From assembly GCA_019925105.1 (NCBI GenBank), contig JAHGAU010000012.1, positions 1,178,001 through 1,242,000 on the forward strand: a DNA stretch of 64,000 nucleotides, given 5' to 3'. The position numbers were made by a program, and so were the translations under genes. The DNA comes from Niebla homalea. Its lineage: Eukaryota; Ascomycota; Lecanoromycetes; Lecanorales; Ramalinaceae. Shown piece after piece: positions 10,022-23,850 of the stretch. Each line of letters begins with the position of its first letter. Position 1 is the first letter of the stretch. The notes under the pieces are model-generated. The model had not been told where the DNA came from. It saw nothing but the letters and a program-made list of their open reading frames with translations, and did not search any database.

Positions 10022-12798
10022 TTTTAAATTAAAACTGAGGAGATGGCGACGAACAACGGGACCCCAGAGGTCAGAAACGATACACGCGTATATAACTTAA
10101 GTAATAATGAGAATAATACCTTAAATACGATAAGCGGAAGCGGAATAATAATAAGGATAAAAGGAAAGGAAGGGTAAGCGGCCTAGGTTAATAGGAATGG
10201 TAATAAGTTATATAAATAACATAATAAATATAAGATAAAAAGGCCTTAAATTAAATAAGGAGTTTATAATTAATAAGATATGCGTAAAAAAACGTATATA
10301 ACGCGTAAAGGTATTATTATAAAGGGTAATAAATAAAGGGCGGAGGGAATAAGGATGATATATAAGAATAGATAAAAGGTAAATAAAGGCGTAAAAAGCC
10401 TTATTAAGTATATATAAATTAAAAAAAGCTAAATAAAAATAAGGAAATATTAAATAAATAAGAATAAATTATAAAAAAGGTAATTATTAAATATATAAAG
10501 GAAAAATAAAAAAAAGGAAGCAATAAGGATATTAAAAGGCTTCCTTATAATTATATAGAAGAATATTACGTTAAAGACTTAACCGATGCTATAAATCGGG
10601 TTACGGGGGGTAAAAAACTTTTACGTAAAAGCGGGGAGAGGTTTAAAAGAGTTAAAAAGGCTATATAAAGCTTAAAAAACAATAATAAAAACGCTAGCAG
10701 ATAAAAATAAAAGGAGATAAAAAGGATACGTATAAAGTAAAAGAATAACGGAAAAAGCTTTAAGGAAGAAAGTAAGGATAAATTAAATAATAAAAGTTAT
10801 AAAAGCAGTATTAACGTTAATAATAAAAAAGGTAAAAGCGGGGAGAAAATAGCGGCATTAAAAAAGGTAAGGATAATAATTATATAATTATCGGACGAAA
10901 AAGAAAGGAATATAACGGTAAAAATAAATTTATTATAATTAATAAAAACGTTTAAGATAACAAGAAAGCTATTAATAAAATAAATTATTATAATATATAA
11001 ATTATAAAATAGGGATATTTTCCTTAATATAATCTTATTAAAAATAAAGGAGAAGTTAAAGAAGTTAAAGGAATAAACCGGTAAAAAAGGGTATAAAATA
11101 GTAAAAATATTAAGGTAATCCTTTATTATCGCGGTAAACGGGATATACTTAATAAGATTTACGGGGGAGGAAGGGGAAGTTATTTTAAGGCGGATAAAAA
11201 AAAAGAGAATATAGTTTTTTATTTTAAACTGAAAATTATTAATTATAGCCTCTCCGTTATAATAAAAAGGCCAGATGCTTTCAATTATATAAAGAAATAC
11301 TTTACGGTTATTTTAAGCGTAACGTTAATAAGGATATATAACGATATTTTCGATAAAAAGGTAATAAAAAATAAATCCTTTAAATTAACGAGACCTTAAA
11401 ATCGGGTAACGGATATTTATTAATACTTTAAATATTAAAGGTATAAATATATTATTACGAGGTACCTTAATAGTATAAAATATGCGGTATATATTAAAGG
11501 GTATAATACGTATAAATATACTGGCTTAATAATAAAAAGCTTAATAAAGAACGCGTTAAAATATATAACGTATAGTAATAATAATTACTTAACGTAGGAC
11601 TTATAATATATAATAAGAGTAAAGGAGATTTAACGTAAGGAAACCAGGATAGCGGTTAAAGTTTAACGTTATAATTTATATAAACTTAAACCGGTAAAGT
11701 AATTAAAAACGGTCTTAAAACGTAAATAAAGCTTATTAAACGGGGAAAAATAAAATATAATAATTAATAACGTAAAGAAAAGGAAGCTTATAATAATATT
11801 AACCCTTAAAGCCGGCCGCCTGACCGGGATTATTATTATAGTGAAAAAATTAAAATAAATAACGTTTAACCTTAAAAAGAAATTATTTATATAAATAAAA
11901 ATTAATAAAAAAGCCCGATAAACGTTAATATTTAATATATTTACGCTTTTAAGGGTAATATAATATAATTTATATAAAGAAGTAATTAAAGTTATAATAT
12001 TAATATTCAAATTTAAAGAAATAAAGGATATCGATATTATAGCGATATAAGAGTTATTATATAATCCGTATATTTACTTTTTAATTAACTTAAGAAATAG
12101 TTTTTACCTAGCCTTTAAGGGTAATAAGATAACGTAAATATATTTCTTTATTAATAAAAGGTTAAATATAAATAATTAAGACGTTACTTATTATAAAAAG
12201 AACCTATATATACTCCGGATCGTATAAAAGGGGGATACTGAGGGTATTTTAAATATTTATAATACGTATAATCCGTTATTAATTAATAAAAAGGAACCCT
12301 TTATAATTCCGCTATTTAAGGATATTATAACCGTATTTAATAAGTATCTTTTAATAAAGGACTTTAATCTTTATTATATTTAATAGAATAAGGACAATCA
12401 TATAATTAATTATACTGAATTTAAGGAGTTATTAATAATTATTATACGGTTTAATTTTACGTTATTAACGCTGAAAAAAACTATTATATAAGAAAGCCGT
12501 AAATTTAAAATTATGATTAACTTAATATTCAGCTTAAAAAATATTATTAACTTAATTATAATATACGGACCTTAAAAGGACTTAAAATACGGTTTAAATT
12601 ACGTCTTAATATAAACGACCTTAAACTGATTTATCGATACGACTCCGTTTTTATTATTTAAACGAGCGTAAAAGACGGTTAAAGAAGCCGAGGTATTAAT
12701 AAAAACGGTAAAAATAATATTTTAATTAATAAAGCGTCCCCGGCTCGATAATAAGGAATAGATCGACCGTTTTATAAAGCGGATAATAAAAGCTTTAA

Positions 12799-12944
12799 TG
12801 TTAGGTGCAGCATGCATGTATGGGAGCATTGATAGGTGTAGGACACCCTTTGTACGTAGAGGACAGGCATCCTTATAATGCTTTTATCCTTTAGGTAGAA
12901 TTATTATTTATATATTATTATACTTTTTAGTTTATATATTAATA
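12799..12944 (+). repeat. 5' LTR of Gypsy element 1
   Basis: 146 bp. Starts TGTTAGGTGCAGCATGC and keeps CpA/TpG in its outer half; the inner half is RIP-mutated compared with the 3' LTR. Confidence 0.9.
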
Positions 12945-15900
12945 AATAGTAGCAATAACTATTTATATTAGCATTATATTAATGTATATCGTAAGATCCG
13001 TTAATATAAATTGAAGTATTAATTTATTAATTATAACGGATATTTCTTTTATAATAATACTAGAAATACCAACTTCGTATCCTTTGGAATACCGCCTTTA
13101 ATTCGTTTTTAAACATTTCCAAAGAAAAACCAAAGACGATACTATAAAGAAAATATATATATTATAAACCTTTTAAGTATTACCGGATTCTAATATTATT
13201 ACTTTAACTTATTAATTGAACGCTTTATTAAAATCCGGTAACTTAATAACCGCGGTTATTTTATATTTAACTTCAGAAAAAGTCACTTAAATAATCGAGA
13301 ATAATTAATAATTAAGTAATTTAAGAATTATATTTACCATAAGTAAATTACTTTAATTAAAATCTTTTAAAGCTATAAAACCTATTACTTTTCTTAATTT
13401 AATTTTTAAAAACTGGATTTCAGATCCTTTAATATTTTAACGTAATCTATTATACTTTAAAAACGCCTTATTATCGTTATAACTACTATATAAATCGTTA
13501 TCGATTTCAATAAAATTAAATAAGTTTAAATTACGTTAATACGGTTAAAGTCCTTAGAAACTTAATACCGTAAAATTATTACTTCTATTAAACAGTTTTT
13601 TATTATTATAGTAGCTATTAAATTCACCTTTTATATTAACGTTAATACTATAATACTCCTTTCCGGCTTTAAGTATTAAACCGGAATCCAAGCTTAATAA
13701 ATTTAATATATTAAACTTAAGTTTATTAAACCTAGGTTTATTATATTAAATAAGAAATACTTTTATTAAAGAAATAATTTTTATTTAACTTATTAATCCG
13801 CTTAATCGGTTAAAAATAATAAGTTTTACCGAAAAGTAAATAATATAACTACGGGATATAATTTAAGAATTAATTCTTATTATTATATAAAGTTAATAAT
13901 AAAATAATCCCGGCGGTAATTTATTCTTTCCTTTTAATAATATAATATAATTAATAAAAGGCTTATAATTAAACCGATTAATAAATTTTAATTTTAATAA
14001 CGTCGGATTTTTTTAACCCTTTTTATAAAAATAAGTTCTCCGATATAACTCCTATAATTAAGTATTCCGGGAAGTATACCTTTTTCCGGGATATATATAT
14101 CTTTATTAATCGATTAAAGGATATTACTTAAATAATAAATATATAATTATTACGGAATAATTTATAATTATACTTAAAAGGTACCGCTTTAAAGTAATAT
14201 ACTATAAAGTTATTAAATGTTAAGAAACGACTTATTAAATATAATAACGGTTTAATTAAATAGACTTTTTAAATTATCGTTAAATTTAAGTTACTTTAAT
14301 AAGTTAATTTAAATATTCTAGTTATTAAAAAGTATATTATAAATAATATTTTTAGAATCGGGAGCCCCGTAAATATACGTAGACCATTTTACGGGCTACG
14401 TATATATTGAATTTTAATAATATTTAAAATTAATTCACGCTTATTTATAACGGGTTAAACTTAGAATTTTAACGGGATTTATAATTACCAAATATAATTA
14501 TTATTATTAATAATTATCTTAAGCTTATAAATAAATTTAAATATAGTTAATAAGTTTACGTTATTAAATATTACGTACCTTTATAAATATATCCGTAAAA
14601 TTATAGAACGGATATATTATTTTAAAATAACCGGAATTTCATAGAAAATTCAGAAACCGGTCCTTTTTCTTAATTATTAACGTTATCTTTTTAAGCATAT
14701 AAATAAAATAAAGCTTACGATATACGCTTTTAGGAAAAAGGATAGCGGTAATTGCCCTCAATATCGTAAAAGAAAATATTAACGTTAAATTAAGGAAAAT
14801 CAGGGCCTTTAAGAAGAGGGTTTAATTTTAAATACCGAATACGCTATATAGAATAAAGGGTTAATTAAGCCTTTATATTTAAGGATAAAGAAAAAAAAAG
14901 AATATATTACCCGATAAAAAGGAATTAAAAGGATCTTAAGATAATAATAACCTTATTATAGAAAAAATATATTTTATATATTAATTCCTTATACGTTATT
15001 AATATATTAAATATATATTAAAGTACTTATTACGAAATAAACTTTTTATTTATTTTAAATATAATTATTAAAAATCAGAAAGAATAAACTTAAATACTCT
15101 TAAAGCTTTTCTGTTGAATTAACGGATTTAATCCGTCAATAATTAATATATATAAGCTTAATAAATTAATAACGTATTACCTATAATTATTAACTTTACC
15201 GTAATAAGGAGTATATACCTTATAAGTTTTACTTTTAAGGTATATTAATATACTATAAGTAAAATCCAATTTACCCCCAATTTACCCGTAATAAACTTCT
15301 ATATGGATAATGGGTGCTTTATTACGATTATTAATTATAATATTATATTTTCTTAAATTCTAGATTTAAATTTTAAAATTTTAAAATTATTTAAGTTAAT
15401 TCTAATTATAAACGTTAATAATTTTAAGTTAATTACCGATGAATTTATAATACTTAACTTATTCTTCTTAGGGAAAAAGAATATAATATTTATTTTAAGA
15501 AAAATCGCAATTAAAATTCATTTAATACGCAATTTACTTATTAATATTTTAATTATTACCGATATTATAACTCCCAATAAAATAATAATCGATTTTAATA
15601 ATTAAAAATATATTATTAATACTTATGAAAATATAAATATTAAGGTAATTATTTTTATAAAGGAAATAGCGTAATTATAACGTATAATTTACATAAAATA
15701 ATAAACTTAAGTCCTAACTTATAATACGGTATAAGTATTAATTATATATTAAAAAAAAAAAGACTTTAAAAGAATTATTAAAATTTTAGGATTTTATCTT
15801 TAAACCGTAATTAATACCGTTTTATAATCTTAAATTCCGAAATAGCGTATTTACGTATATTGTTAACTTAAAAATATCGGTTATTTAAATTAAAAACGAT

Positions 15901-18900
15901 ATTAATTAAAAGGTTAATTTATTACGTAAAATAAAACTTAGAATTTTATATAATTTACCCTTATAACTTTATTATATAATAATCTTAGGTTTATTAATAT
16001 TACTTATTACTTATAAATAAAGAACCTAAAAATCCAAGTTATAAATTTATAAAGTTACCGTAATAATAATATTAATCCTTATATTCTCCGGAATAATTTT
16101 TATAATTTTTAATTATTTAAAGATTTACTTAAACCGATTATTATAAATCGATAACCGTAAGGAATAAATTTTACTTAATAACGTTAAGATTTATATATAT
16201 AACGGAAATATATAAGTTTAATTAAGTAATATTATTAAAGAATTTAATAATATCTTTAAAGATAATAATATTATAATTAATATTCCAGAAAATTAATATA
16301 TACTTATTAATTTTTAACTTAATATAATTATTAAATTTAAAAAAGTATATAATATTAAACGTAAAGATTAAAAGGTTATAAATTAAGCTTTAAATAAAAT
16401 ATATAATAAAGGTAAATTATATTAATTTATATAATTTACGGAATTTTTATATTTTACTTTTATTATTTAACGTAATACCTTAAATAAATATAAAGGTTAT
16501 ATTGTAATTAATATTTAATTATTTAATAAAATTATAATTTCCGATTTATATTTATTATTATTATAATAAGAAATAATTTCTTTAATTATAAATTATAAAT
16601 ATATTACCATAATCGATATTCGCGGTTATTTTTATTAATTTCTTATACGTAAATCCGATCGGTATAAACTTTATATTATTTTTTATAAAAGTTAAAAAGA
16701 ATCTTTAATTATATTAATAGGTTTTAAAGGTAATTTTCTATATATATAAAAGTAAATAAATAATATATTACGTTTAATACGAGATTTTACATAAGTATTT
16801 ATAAATAATATAATTATTTTTAATTATTTATTAAAGAAGTATATTATTTATTTACGTTAAGTCTTTTAAATTCTTAAAGATAAATATATAAATTTTTTGC
16901 TGATAAAATTATTTATTAATTATTTTACGATTAAGCTTTTTAATTAATAAATTAATTCTTTAAGGATATTTACGTTTAATAATAAAATTAAGGTTATATA
17001 AAACCTTAAATTTCCTAATTTATTAAGAAACCTTAAAGTCTTCTTTAATTTTATAAATTAATTACGTACTGGAGTAAAGAATTATATTTAATATATTATT
17101 TTATTTTAAATACGTAAAACCTTTTTTATTATAAATTTAAGAAAAATAGATTTAAAGTATATAAGTTTACGCCGTAAGTAAAGGATATCTCGGATTAAGT
17201 TTATATTTATTTAAAAAAGGACTATACTTTTAAGGATTTAAAAATACGTTTTCAGAACCGTTATTTCTTATATATTATAATCTTAATTAACCCTTATTTA
17301 TTAATATTAACGTATTAAAGGAATTAAATATTATAACTATAATATATTATATTAAGGATAACTTATTATTTTATAATATTATAGAGATTAACGATTTATT
17401 AAAAATTATACGTAATAAAATATAATTAATAATATTCCTTAATAAAAGCTTAAATATAACCGAGAAAAATTATTAACTTACGGAATTAAAGATTATAGGT
17501 ATAATTTAAATTATATATAAAATTAGATATTTAATTAAAATAAATTATTATAAATTTAATTATATAATCTTTACGGATTATAACGTAATTATTAATATTT
17601 TTAGATAAATAAATTTAAAGACCTCCATAATTAATAAGCTTAATTTCCGCTTAATTTATACGTCGTAATATTTATTAATATTCAATATTTTATTACGTTA
17701 TAAATTAGGTTTAATAAATATTATTCCCGATATACTTTTACGATTAATTAATAATATATAAACTTTATTTATAAAAATCAAAATTCTTAATAACGTAAAT
17801 AATAATAAACCAATTATTCTTTATTATATTTATATCTTAAATAAATTTAAAAAATAAATTAAAAAAAAATATATAAAAAATAAAATATAAATAAAATTAT
17901 AGAAAGTTTTAATAATTAAGGAAAAGTTAAATTTATAAGATGTAAAAATTAAATTATACTTTATATTAAAGGACAATTTTATTTATAATTTAAAATCCGT
18001 TAATTATTTATTATAATTATATATATTTAATAAACTTAAAAAAGTAATCTTTTAATAAATATATAATAATTTATTATATAATAACTTTAATTAATTTTAC
18101 GATAAATTAATGAACTTAATATATTTACTTAAGTTAAGTAAATAATTACGGAAATATATCGTATATTATTTTAAATATAGCTTAAATTAAATTAAGAAAT
18201 ATATATCTTATAGATTGCTTTAATTAATTTTAAGCCCGTTAATTATTTTCTATATAATTTATATAAACTTTATTATCGCTTTATTAAATTGGTATAATTA
18301 TAATATACTCCTTATTATTACCGATAAGTTCTTTAAGTAAATACTTTTACTTTTTAATAATATTAAATTTAAGGTTAATAATTAAGTAAAATTATTATTA
18401 ACCGAATTAATAAAATAAGGATAAGGAATTCCCTCTAATATTATATTAAATAGAGATTGTAAATTTATTTTTATATTTTAAAAATCCATATTTAAAGAAA
18501 TAAATATTTATATTCTTATATTTAACGTATATTATTTTTAAATTAATAATTAATTAGAAAAGATTAATTAAACGGTTAAGATTATATTATATTATTTTAT
18601 AATTATATATCCGGATTATAACTGGATAAATATTATTTTATATATTTAAAATATTTTAAATAATTTAAAGTTAACGTTAATTAAATTTACTTTAAATAAA
18701 ATTTATTATAATATAAATATCCGCGACCCTTTAAATTTTTTAATAACCTCTTTAATTCCTAAATATAACGTATTTTAATTATAGAATCGTAGAAAAGTAT
18801 AAGACTTATTAAAATTTATATAAATAATAATTAAATTCCAATATAATTAAAGTTATAAATTAATTTAATTTAATATTAATAATTTAATTTATTTAAAGTT

Positions 18901-19572
18901 ATATTATAAATATAATATTTTTAATATTAAAAATCATAAGTTATATTAATAACGCGCCGGATTTTTTATTATTATTAAGAAAATTAGTTACTTCATATAT
19001 AAGCTTAAATTACCCGTTAATATAAAGATAGTACCGGTTATTTCAATTAATATATTAAAGTTAATTAATAACCTAGTAAAAAACCCTTTTAATAGATAAC
19101 CCAACCGTAATACGTTACTTACTCTTAAAGTTAATTTTAAAAAAAAAAAAAAGTATATTATTAAAAGAATTATTTATAGGGAAAGGGACGGTAAATATTT
19201 AATTAAATAAGTTATTTAAGGTATAAAATATAATAATAAGTTTCCGTTATTAAAATTATATTTAGACTTATTACGTAAATTCTATATTACGTATCCTGAA
19301 TTTAATAACGTTATTATTATCCGCCGTAATAAATTTACTTTATCGTAATTACCGGTGTTTACCGAAATAATACTTTTATCATTTATTAATATTCCTTATA
19401 CGTTCTGTCTTAAGCATAATCGTAACCGCCCCCGTAAAATTAAGTAAAATTTTAATATAAAAGCATAAGATATAAAGAATATAACGTATTATTAAGTATT
19501 AATATTTATATTAATATATTAAGGTAAACGTTATTATAAGCAGTGGCTTTTTTTTTTTTTTTTAATAGTATT

Positions 19573-19718
19573 TATTAAATATAGTATATATATATAAGAG
19601 CATTAATAGGTATAGGATACCTTTTATACGTAAAGGACAGGCATCCTTATAATACTCTTATCCTTTAGGTAGAATTATTATTCATATATTATCACACTTT
19701 TTGGTCCATACACCAACA
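19573..19718 (+). repeat. 3' LTR of Gypsy element 1
   Basis: 146 bp, ends CCATACACCAACA. Here the inner (left) half is RIP-mutated and the outer (right) half intact, the mirror image of the 5' LTR. Confidence 0.9.
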
Positions 19719-22700
19719 TTTAAACAAAATAATTAACGTTATAATCTTAATAATAAAGCCGTTTTAAAAAGTTAAAACCTATTAAAATAAAAAATATATA
19801 AAAACGATTATAAAGGTAAAAACGTTTATAAAGTAAACTATTAAATATAAAAACCAAAAGATACTTTAACGGTTAAAAAAAGCTTAAAAAGAAAAAAAAA
19901 GAATTATTTAAAAAGTTAAGTAAATATACTTCCGGGTTATAATATATAACTTAACGGTTTCCTTTTATAATATTTAGAAATTAATAAAATACGGTAAAAA
20001 ATAAAGTAAAAAACTTAAACCTATTTTTAAGTTTCTACCTTTAAAAAGATTAAACGGTATAGTAATAAATACCTTTAACGGCAAAATTAAGGCTCTTAAA
20101 AAAGCGTTCTTTCCTTTATTATTAAAAGTTAACTTAATAGATATTAACGGTACGGTATATTTTAAATTAATAATAATAAATAAAATAATAACTTAAAAGA
20201 TAATAATTAAAATAATTAATAAATTAAAGAAGGATAAGGCCCCCGGACTTAACGGTATATTAAATAAGTTTTTATTTATAATAATATTACTATTTAAAGA
20301 GGTCTTTATTTATTTATTTTAAGTTTATTTTAATATAGGATATTACCCTTATAAATTTAAGGAAATTAAAATAATTATCTTTAAGAAGTTAATTAAATTA
20401 AATTATTTAGAAATAAAATTATATAAACCTATAGTACTCCTTTATACGTTAAAGAAGGCTTTAAAAACGGTAATTATAAAGATTTTAAGTAATTACGTAA
20501 AAAGGTATAAATTATTCCTTAACCAATAAATAAGGGTAAAAAGAAGACGGTCAATAAAGACGGCTCTTAAAGGCTTAATCGATAATATATATATAGTATA
20601 AAGTTATAAAAAGAAATATATTATAAGTTTTTTTTCCTTAAATATTATAAAAGCATTTAATAAAATAAATTATTAAAGGTTACTATATAATTTATAAAAA
20701 AAAAAAGGGTTTTACTTTTCCTTATAAATTAAATAAAGAATTTCTTAAGTAATTAAATAACGTTAATTAATTTAAAATAAAAATAAATATAATAAAGCCC
20801 ATAATAATAAAAATTCTTTAAAGGTTACTTATCTCTTTAATTTTTATTTTTATTTTTTAACGGCCTATTTATTAAAAACTTAATAAAGTTAAAATAAAAG
20901 GTTTAAATAAAAAACTTTATTAATAATATTTATTTTTTAACTTATAATACGTTTACTTATATAAATTTTTTAAAATTAAAATAAACTTATAAAGTTTATT
21001 TATAATAAATAAAAATATATAAGGTTTAATTTACCTTATATAAGTATAAGTTTATTTATATAATAAGGAATTTAAAGTTATATAATATAATAATTATAAT
21101 AAACTTAAATAATATAACGGTAAAACCGGAAATTAATATTAAGGTATTTAACTTATAAGTTAATAGGAAATTAAATTAAAAAAACTATATAAAAAAGGTT
21201 TAAAAGAAAATAATTTTATAGGAAAAAAAGCCTTATTTATTTTACGGTATTAACGTAAGGAGCTATTTTATAAAAGGTTAAAACCGTTTATTAAGCGGTT
21301 ATAAAGTTTATAATAACGTATATAATAATTATTTAATATATACTTAAAAGTATATTTAAATATAAAAAAAAGCTTATCCGGTAATTATAGAAAATTTAAA
21401 ACCGATATTTAAGAATAATAAATAAAGTATATAAAGTAATTCTTATTTTAATATTAAAATCCGAGGTCTTTATATTATTAATAAAGTTAACCTTAAATTA
21501 AATAATCGCTTAAATAAAACTTAAAAAAGGTATAAACTTAATTATATTAATAGGAAATAAATATATTTATTAAAATTATAAAAAACCTTAAATAAGAAAG
21601 CGTAAAGAAATGGTACTTACCCCCTTTACGGAAGTTAAATTAAAATAAATTAAAAAAGAAGTTAATTTAACTTATATTTAAGAAATTAACGTAAAAATAT
21701 ATAAATTTTTACTTAAAGTAAAAACGGCAAAAAAAAAAAGGTTATAAAGACGAAGTTAATAGCGATTACTTTATAAATTATAAGGAAATAAATAAAGTAT
21801 TAATATAGATATAAAGAATTAATCCCTTAAGGATAACGGTATTTAATATTAAATAACGATAAAATTATTAATAAGTATTTCCGGTATTATAAGATTATAA
21901 GGAAAAACGATAACGTATTAATAATTTAACTCCGGATAAATAAGAATAACTTAATTTATTTCCTTTTTTTATTATATATATTAATAGCCGGATTAACGTT
22001 AATTATAAATATAAATAATAAAAGTAAAACGTTATATACGTATTAATTTCCTATTTACTATTTAAGGAGCTTAGACTAAAATTAATTAAAAAAATAGGGA
22101 TTAATGATTATCGTTAAATACTTATTAATAAAAAGGATATTAAAGCAGCCGTTAAATTTATAATAACTATAAGCTTATTATTATAATTTAACTTAATTAA
22201 AAAAATAAAAAAAGTAATTAAAAACTTAATTAAGAAACTTTACAATTAACCCAAGGATAAAAAATAACGGCGAAAAAACTATACCTAATAAAGGGTTAAA
22301 GGGGCTATAAATACCGGAGCGGTATAAAAAGCGATACTATATTGGTTAATAAAGTTATATAAATAAAATAATAATAATATATATATCGGTAAAGATATTT
22401 AATAATATAATCGGAATTCTGAAATTTTAATATTAAATAAACCTATAAAGTAACAGAAAAGTAATAGGTTTAAAAATAATCCTTAAATAGATTTAATTAT
22501 AATATTATAGGTTTTCTTAAAAAAAACGTATAAATAAATTTTTACTCTTTAAACGGCCGTAAATGCTTTTAACCCTTAAAACGTAAGTAAAAACTGGGTG
22601 GATACCGGTTTTTATTCTTAACGTTATAAATATCGGGTTTTTTGCGGTTACCAGTAAGGTTAAATGGCCGAGTATTAAGGAACGCCGGAATTAGCTTAGC

Positions 22701-22732
22701 TAGATCCGTAGTATAAATCAATCAATCAATCA

Positions 22733-22747
22733 AATTAATAAGAATCG
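22733..22747 (+). repeat. Right target site duplication of LINE copy A
   Basis: 15 bp identical to 10007-10021, directly following the ATCA tail. Confidence 0.9.
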
Positions 22748-22897
22748 GAATATATTATTTAAACTTAATAAACTTCAAAATAACCGCTTTATTATTTTCC
22801 GGAGATAGGTATTAAGTGCATACGGGCCCTCTGTGGTTGAGTGGATCGGTCAGGGCGGGTGAGCTCATACTGGGCCGATTTTTTGACGTTTGGACAC

Positions 22898-23091
22898 ACT
22901 CACCCTCACCCTCACCCTCACTTGCACCCTTACCCTCAGCAAGCCCCTCACCCTCACCCTCACTTGCACCCTTACCCTCAGCAAGCCCCTCACCAGGCCC
23001 CTCGCCAGGCCCCTCACCAGGCCCCTTAGCAAGCCCTTCAGTAAGCCCTTCAGTAAGCCCTTCAGTAAGCCCTTCAGTAAGCCCTTTGCTA
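22898..23091. repeat. GC-rich minisatellite 1 in the transposon right arm
   Basis: Changing short units: CACCCT hexamers, then CAGGCCCCT-type 9-mers, then five copies of a 12-mer around CTTCAGTAAGCC. Reads as repetitive peptide in several frames on both strands, which explains the long but meaningless ORFs here. Rich in CpA, hence not RIP-mutated. Confidence 0.85.
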
Positions 23092-23536
23092 TGATGCGAC
23101 GCCCGATGCCCGTATGCCCCTACCGCAACAGGCCCAAAAACACCGTGATTTGGGTGGAGAACCTGAGAGCTGAGCACGGCCTTCATGCATCTGAAGCGAC
23201 GCTTAATCTTTATATGCTCCCATAATTATAGCCTAAAAATACCGTAAATTAATTGCAGAATCCAAGCCTTAGGCAGTATACTTATCACCAAAAGTGTACG
23301 GAAAAGTGCGGAATACGCAGAAAAGTCAATATTTTACTAGTGATGGAATGTACGGAAGAGCGATATTTCTGGTAATGGGTTACTGGCCGAAAAATCGACT
23401 TTCTTGCTCAGACCCCCTTCGGGGACCAAGGGTGGTTGATCTCAGACTATGTTTTTTGTTTTTTGGTCTTCAACCCACCCTTTACATCCTATCAATGACA
23501 CTTTACAGACCGTCACTTAGTAGGATTTATACTCGT

Positions 23537-23704
23537 ACCCTCAGTGTTACCCTTAACCTCACCCTCACCCTTGACTATACCCTTCACCAGGCCTTTTACC
23601 AAGCCCTTTACCAAGGCCCTTACCAACACGTCTACCAGGCCCTTCACCAAACCCTTCACCAAAGCCCTTCACCAAGCCCCTCACAAAGCCCTTTAGCACC
23701 CTAG
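23537..23704. repeat. GC-rich minisatellite 2 in the transposon right arm
   Basis: Degenerate 9-12-bp units around CCCTTCACCAAG, starting with a CCCTCACCCT stretch like minisatellite 1. Also CpA-rich and unmutated. It lies between the right TIR and the subterminal 45-bp motif. Confidence 0.8.
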
Positions 23705-23765
23705 TAGACTAATAAGGATGTACAAGGTGGATTAAGGCTCAAGAAATACAATTTTTTAGAAAGTA

Positions 23766-23826
23766 TTCCAAATCGGGCTTAGCGTGTCCGGTTGGTAGGT
23801 CTGTCCGGTTGGGGGGTCACCTCTTC
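23766..23826 (-). repeat. Right terminal inverted repeat of the DNA transposon
   Basis: 61 bp, reverse complement of 9387-9447 with three transition differences; flanked by TA at 23827-23828. Confidence 0.9.
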
Positions 23827-23850
23827 TACTGTAAGATTTCCCTTACAGTA
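23827..23850. repeat. Perfect 9-bp inverted repeat beside the transposon insertion site
   Basis: TACTGTAAG (23827-23835) and CTTACAGTA (23842-23850) flank a 6-nt loop. The first TA is the transposon target duplication, so the element inserted at the edge of a hairpin in the NDUFS6 5' region. Confidence 0.75.

Larger units (their letters stand above)
12799..19718 (+). mobile_element. Ty3/Gypsy LTR retrotransposon 1, nested in LINE A, RIP-inactivated
   Basis: 6,920 bp bounded by 146-bp LTRs and a 5-bp target duplication, TTTAA (12794-12798 and 19719-19723). Termini are TGTT...AACA. The interior has almost no CpA or TpG and no usable frame. The RT core on the plus strand near 16798-16824 reads F-I-N-N-I-I-I-F-N, matching the Gypsy motif xIDDIIIFS with both catalytic Asp codons changed to Asn by G-to-A; the downstream residues L-x-x-x-I-x-x-L-R also fit. 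Orientation is taken from that motif. Confidence 0.88.
10022..22732 (+). mobile_element. LINE copy A (Tad1-like), interrupted by a Gypsy element; RIP-inactivated
   Basis: Non-LTR retrotransposon flanked by a 15-bp target duplication; about 5.79 kb once the nested Gypsy element and its duplication are removed. The conserved 5' block (AGATGGCGACGAACAACGGG from about 10040) recurs in copies B and C. Near 12045 an endonuclease-like frame reads DIDIIAI then a stop where family members have Q, followed by E. The RT core at 20916-20930 reads F-I-N-N-I where FxDD is expected, consistent with G-to-A RIP changes. The 3' end is a short ATCA tail (22715-22732). All frames carry many stops, so nothing is translated. 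Clade assignment rests on the endonuclease plus RT order and tail type. Confidence 0.85.
9387..23826. mobile_element. TIR DNA transposon (TA target duplication), 14.4 kb with nested insertions
   Basis: Terminal inverted repeats start GAAGAGGTGACC at both ends and match at 58 of 61 positions; the three differences are C/T or G/A transitions. TA dinucleotides flank both ends (9385-9386 and 23827-23828), as for Tc1/mariner-type (Fot1/pogo-like) elements. Each TIR holds an 11-bp motif, CCAACCGGACA, twice at a 17-bp period, resembling transposase-binding repeats. A further 45-bp inverted match lies subterminally (9554-9599 with 23373-23417). Removing LINE A and its contents leaves about 1.7 kb. 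The left arm is largely RIP-mutated; the right arm is GC-balanced and filled with minisatellites. No transposase ORF is recognisable, so it is defective or non-autonomous. Superfamily assignment is inference from the TA and TIR structure. Confidence 0.85.

Noticed and set aside
11669..12010. Minus-strand ORF of 113 codons in the AT-rich region
   Set aside because: Shadow of LINE copy A; composition almost only Ile, Leu, Asn, Phe and Tyr, as expected from RIP-mutated DNA.
12945..12980. Primer-binding site after the 5' LTR of element 1
   Set aside because: Sequence is RIP-mutated; no convincing complement to a tRNA 3' end can be claimed.
22898..22990. CACCCT hexamers resembling a degenerate telomere repeat
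   Set aside because: The canonical fungal telomere unit is CCCTAA; the change is not a RIP transition, units drift to other motifs, and the tract lies inside a transposon flanked by genes.
22812..23225. Overlapping ORFs with Ser-Pro or Gly-Glu-Gly repeats on both strands
   Set aside because: Produced by the GC-rich minisatellite, open in several frames at once; no start context or domain.
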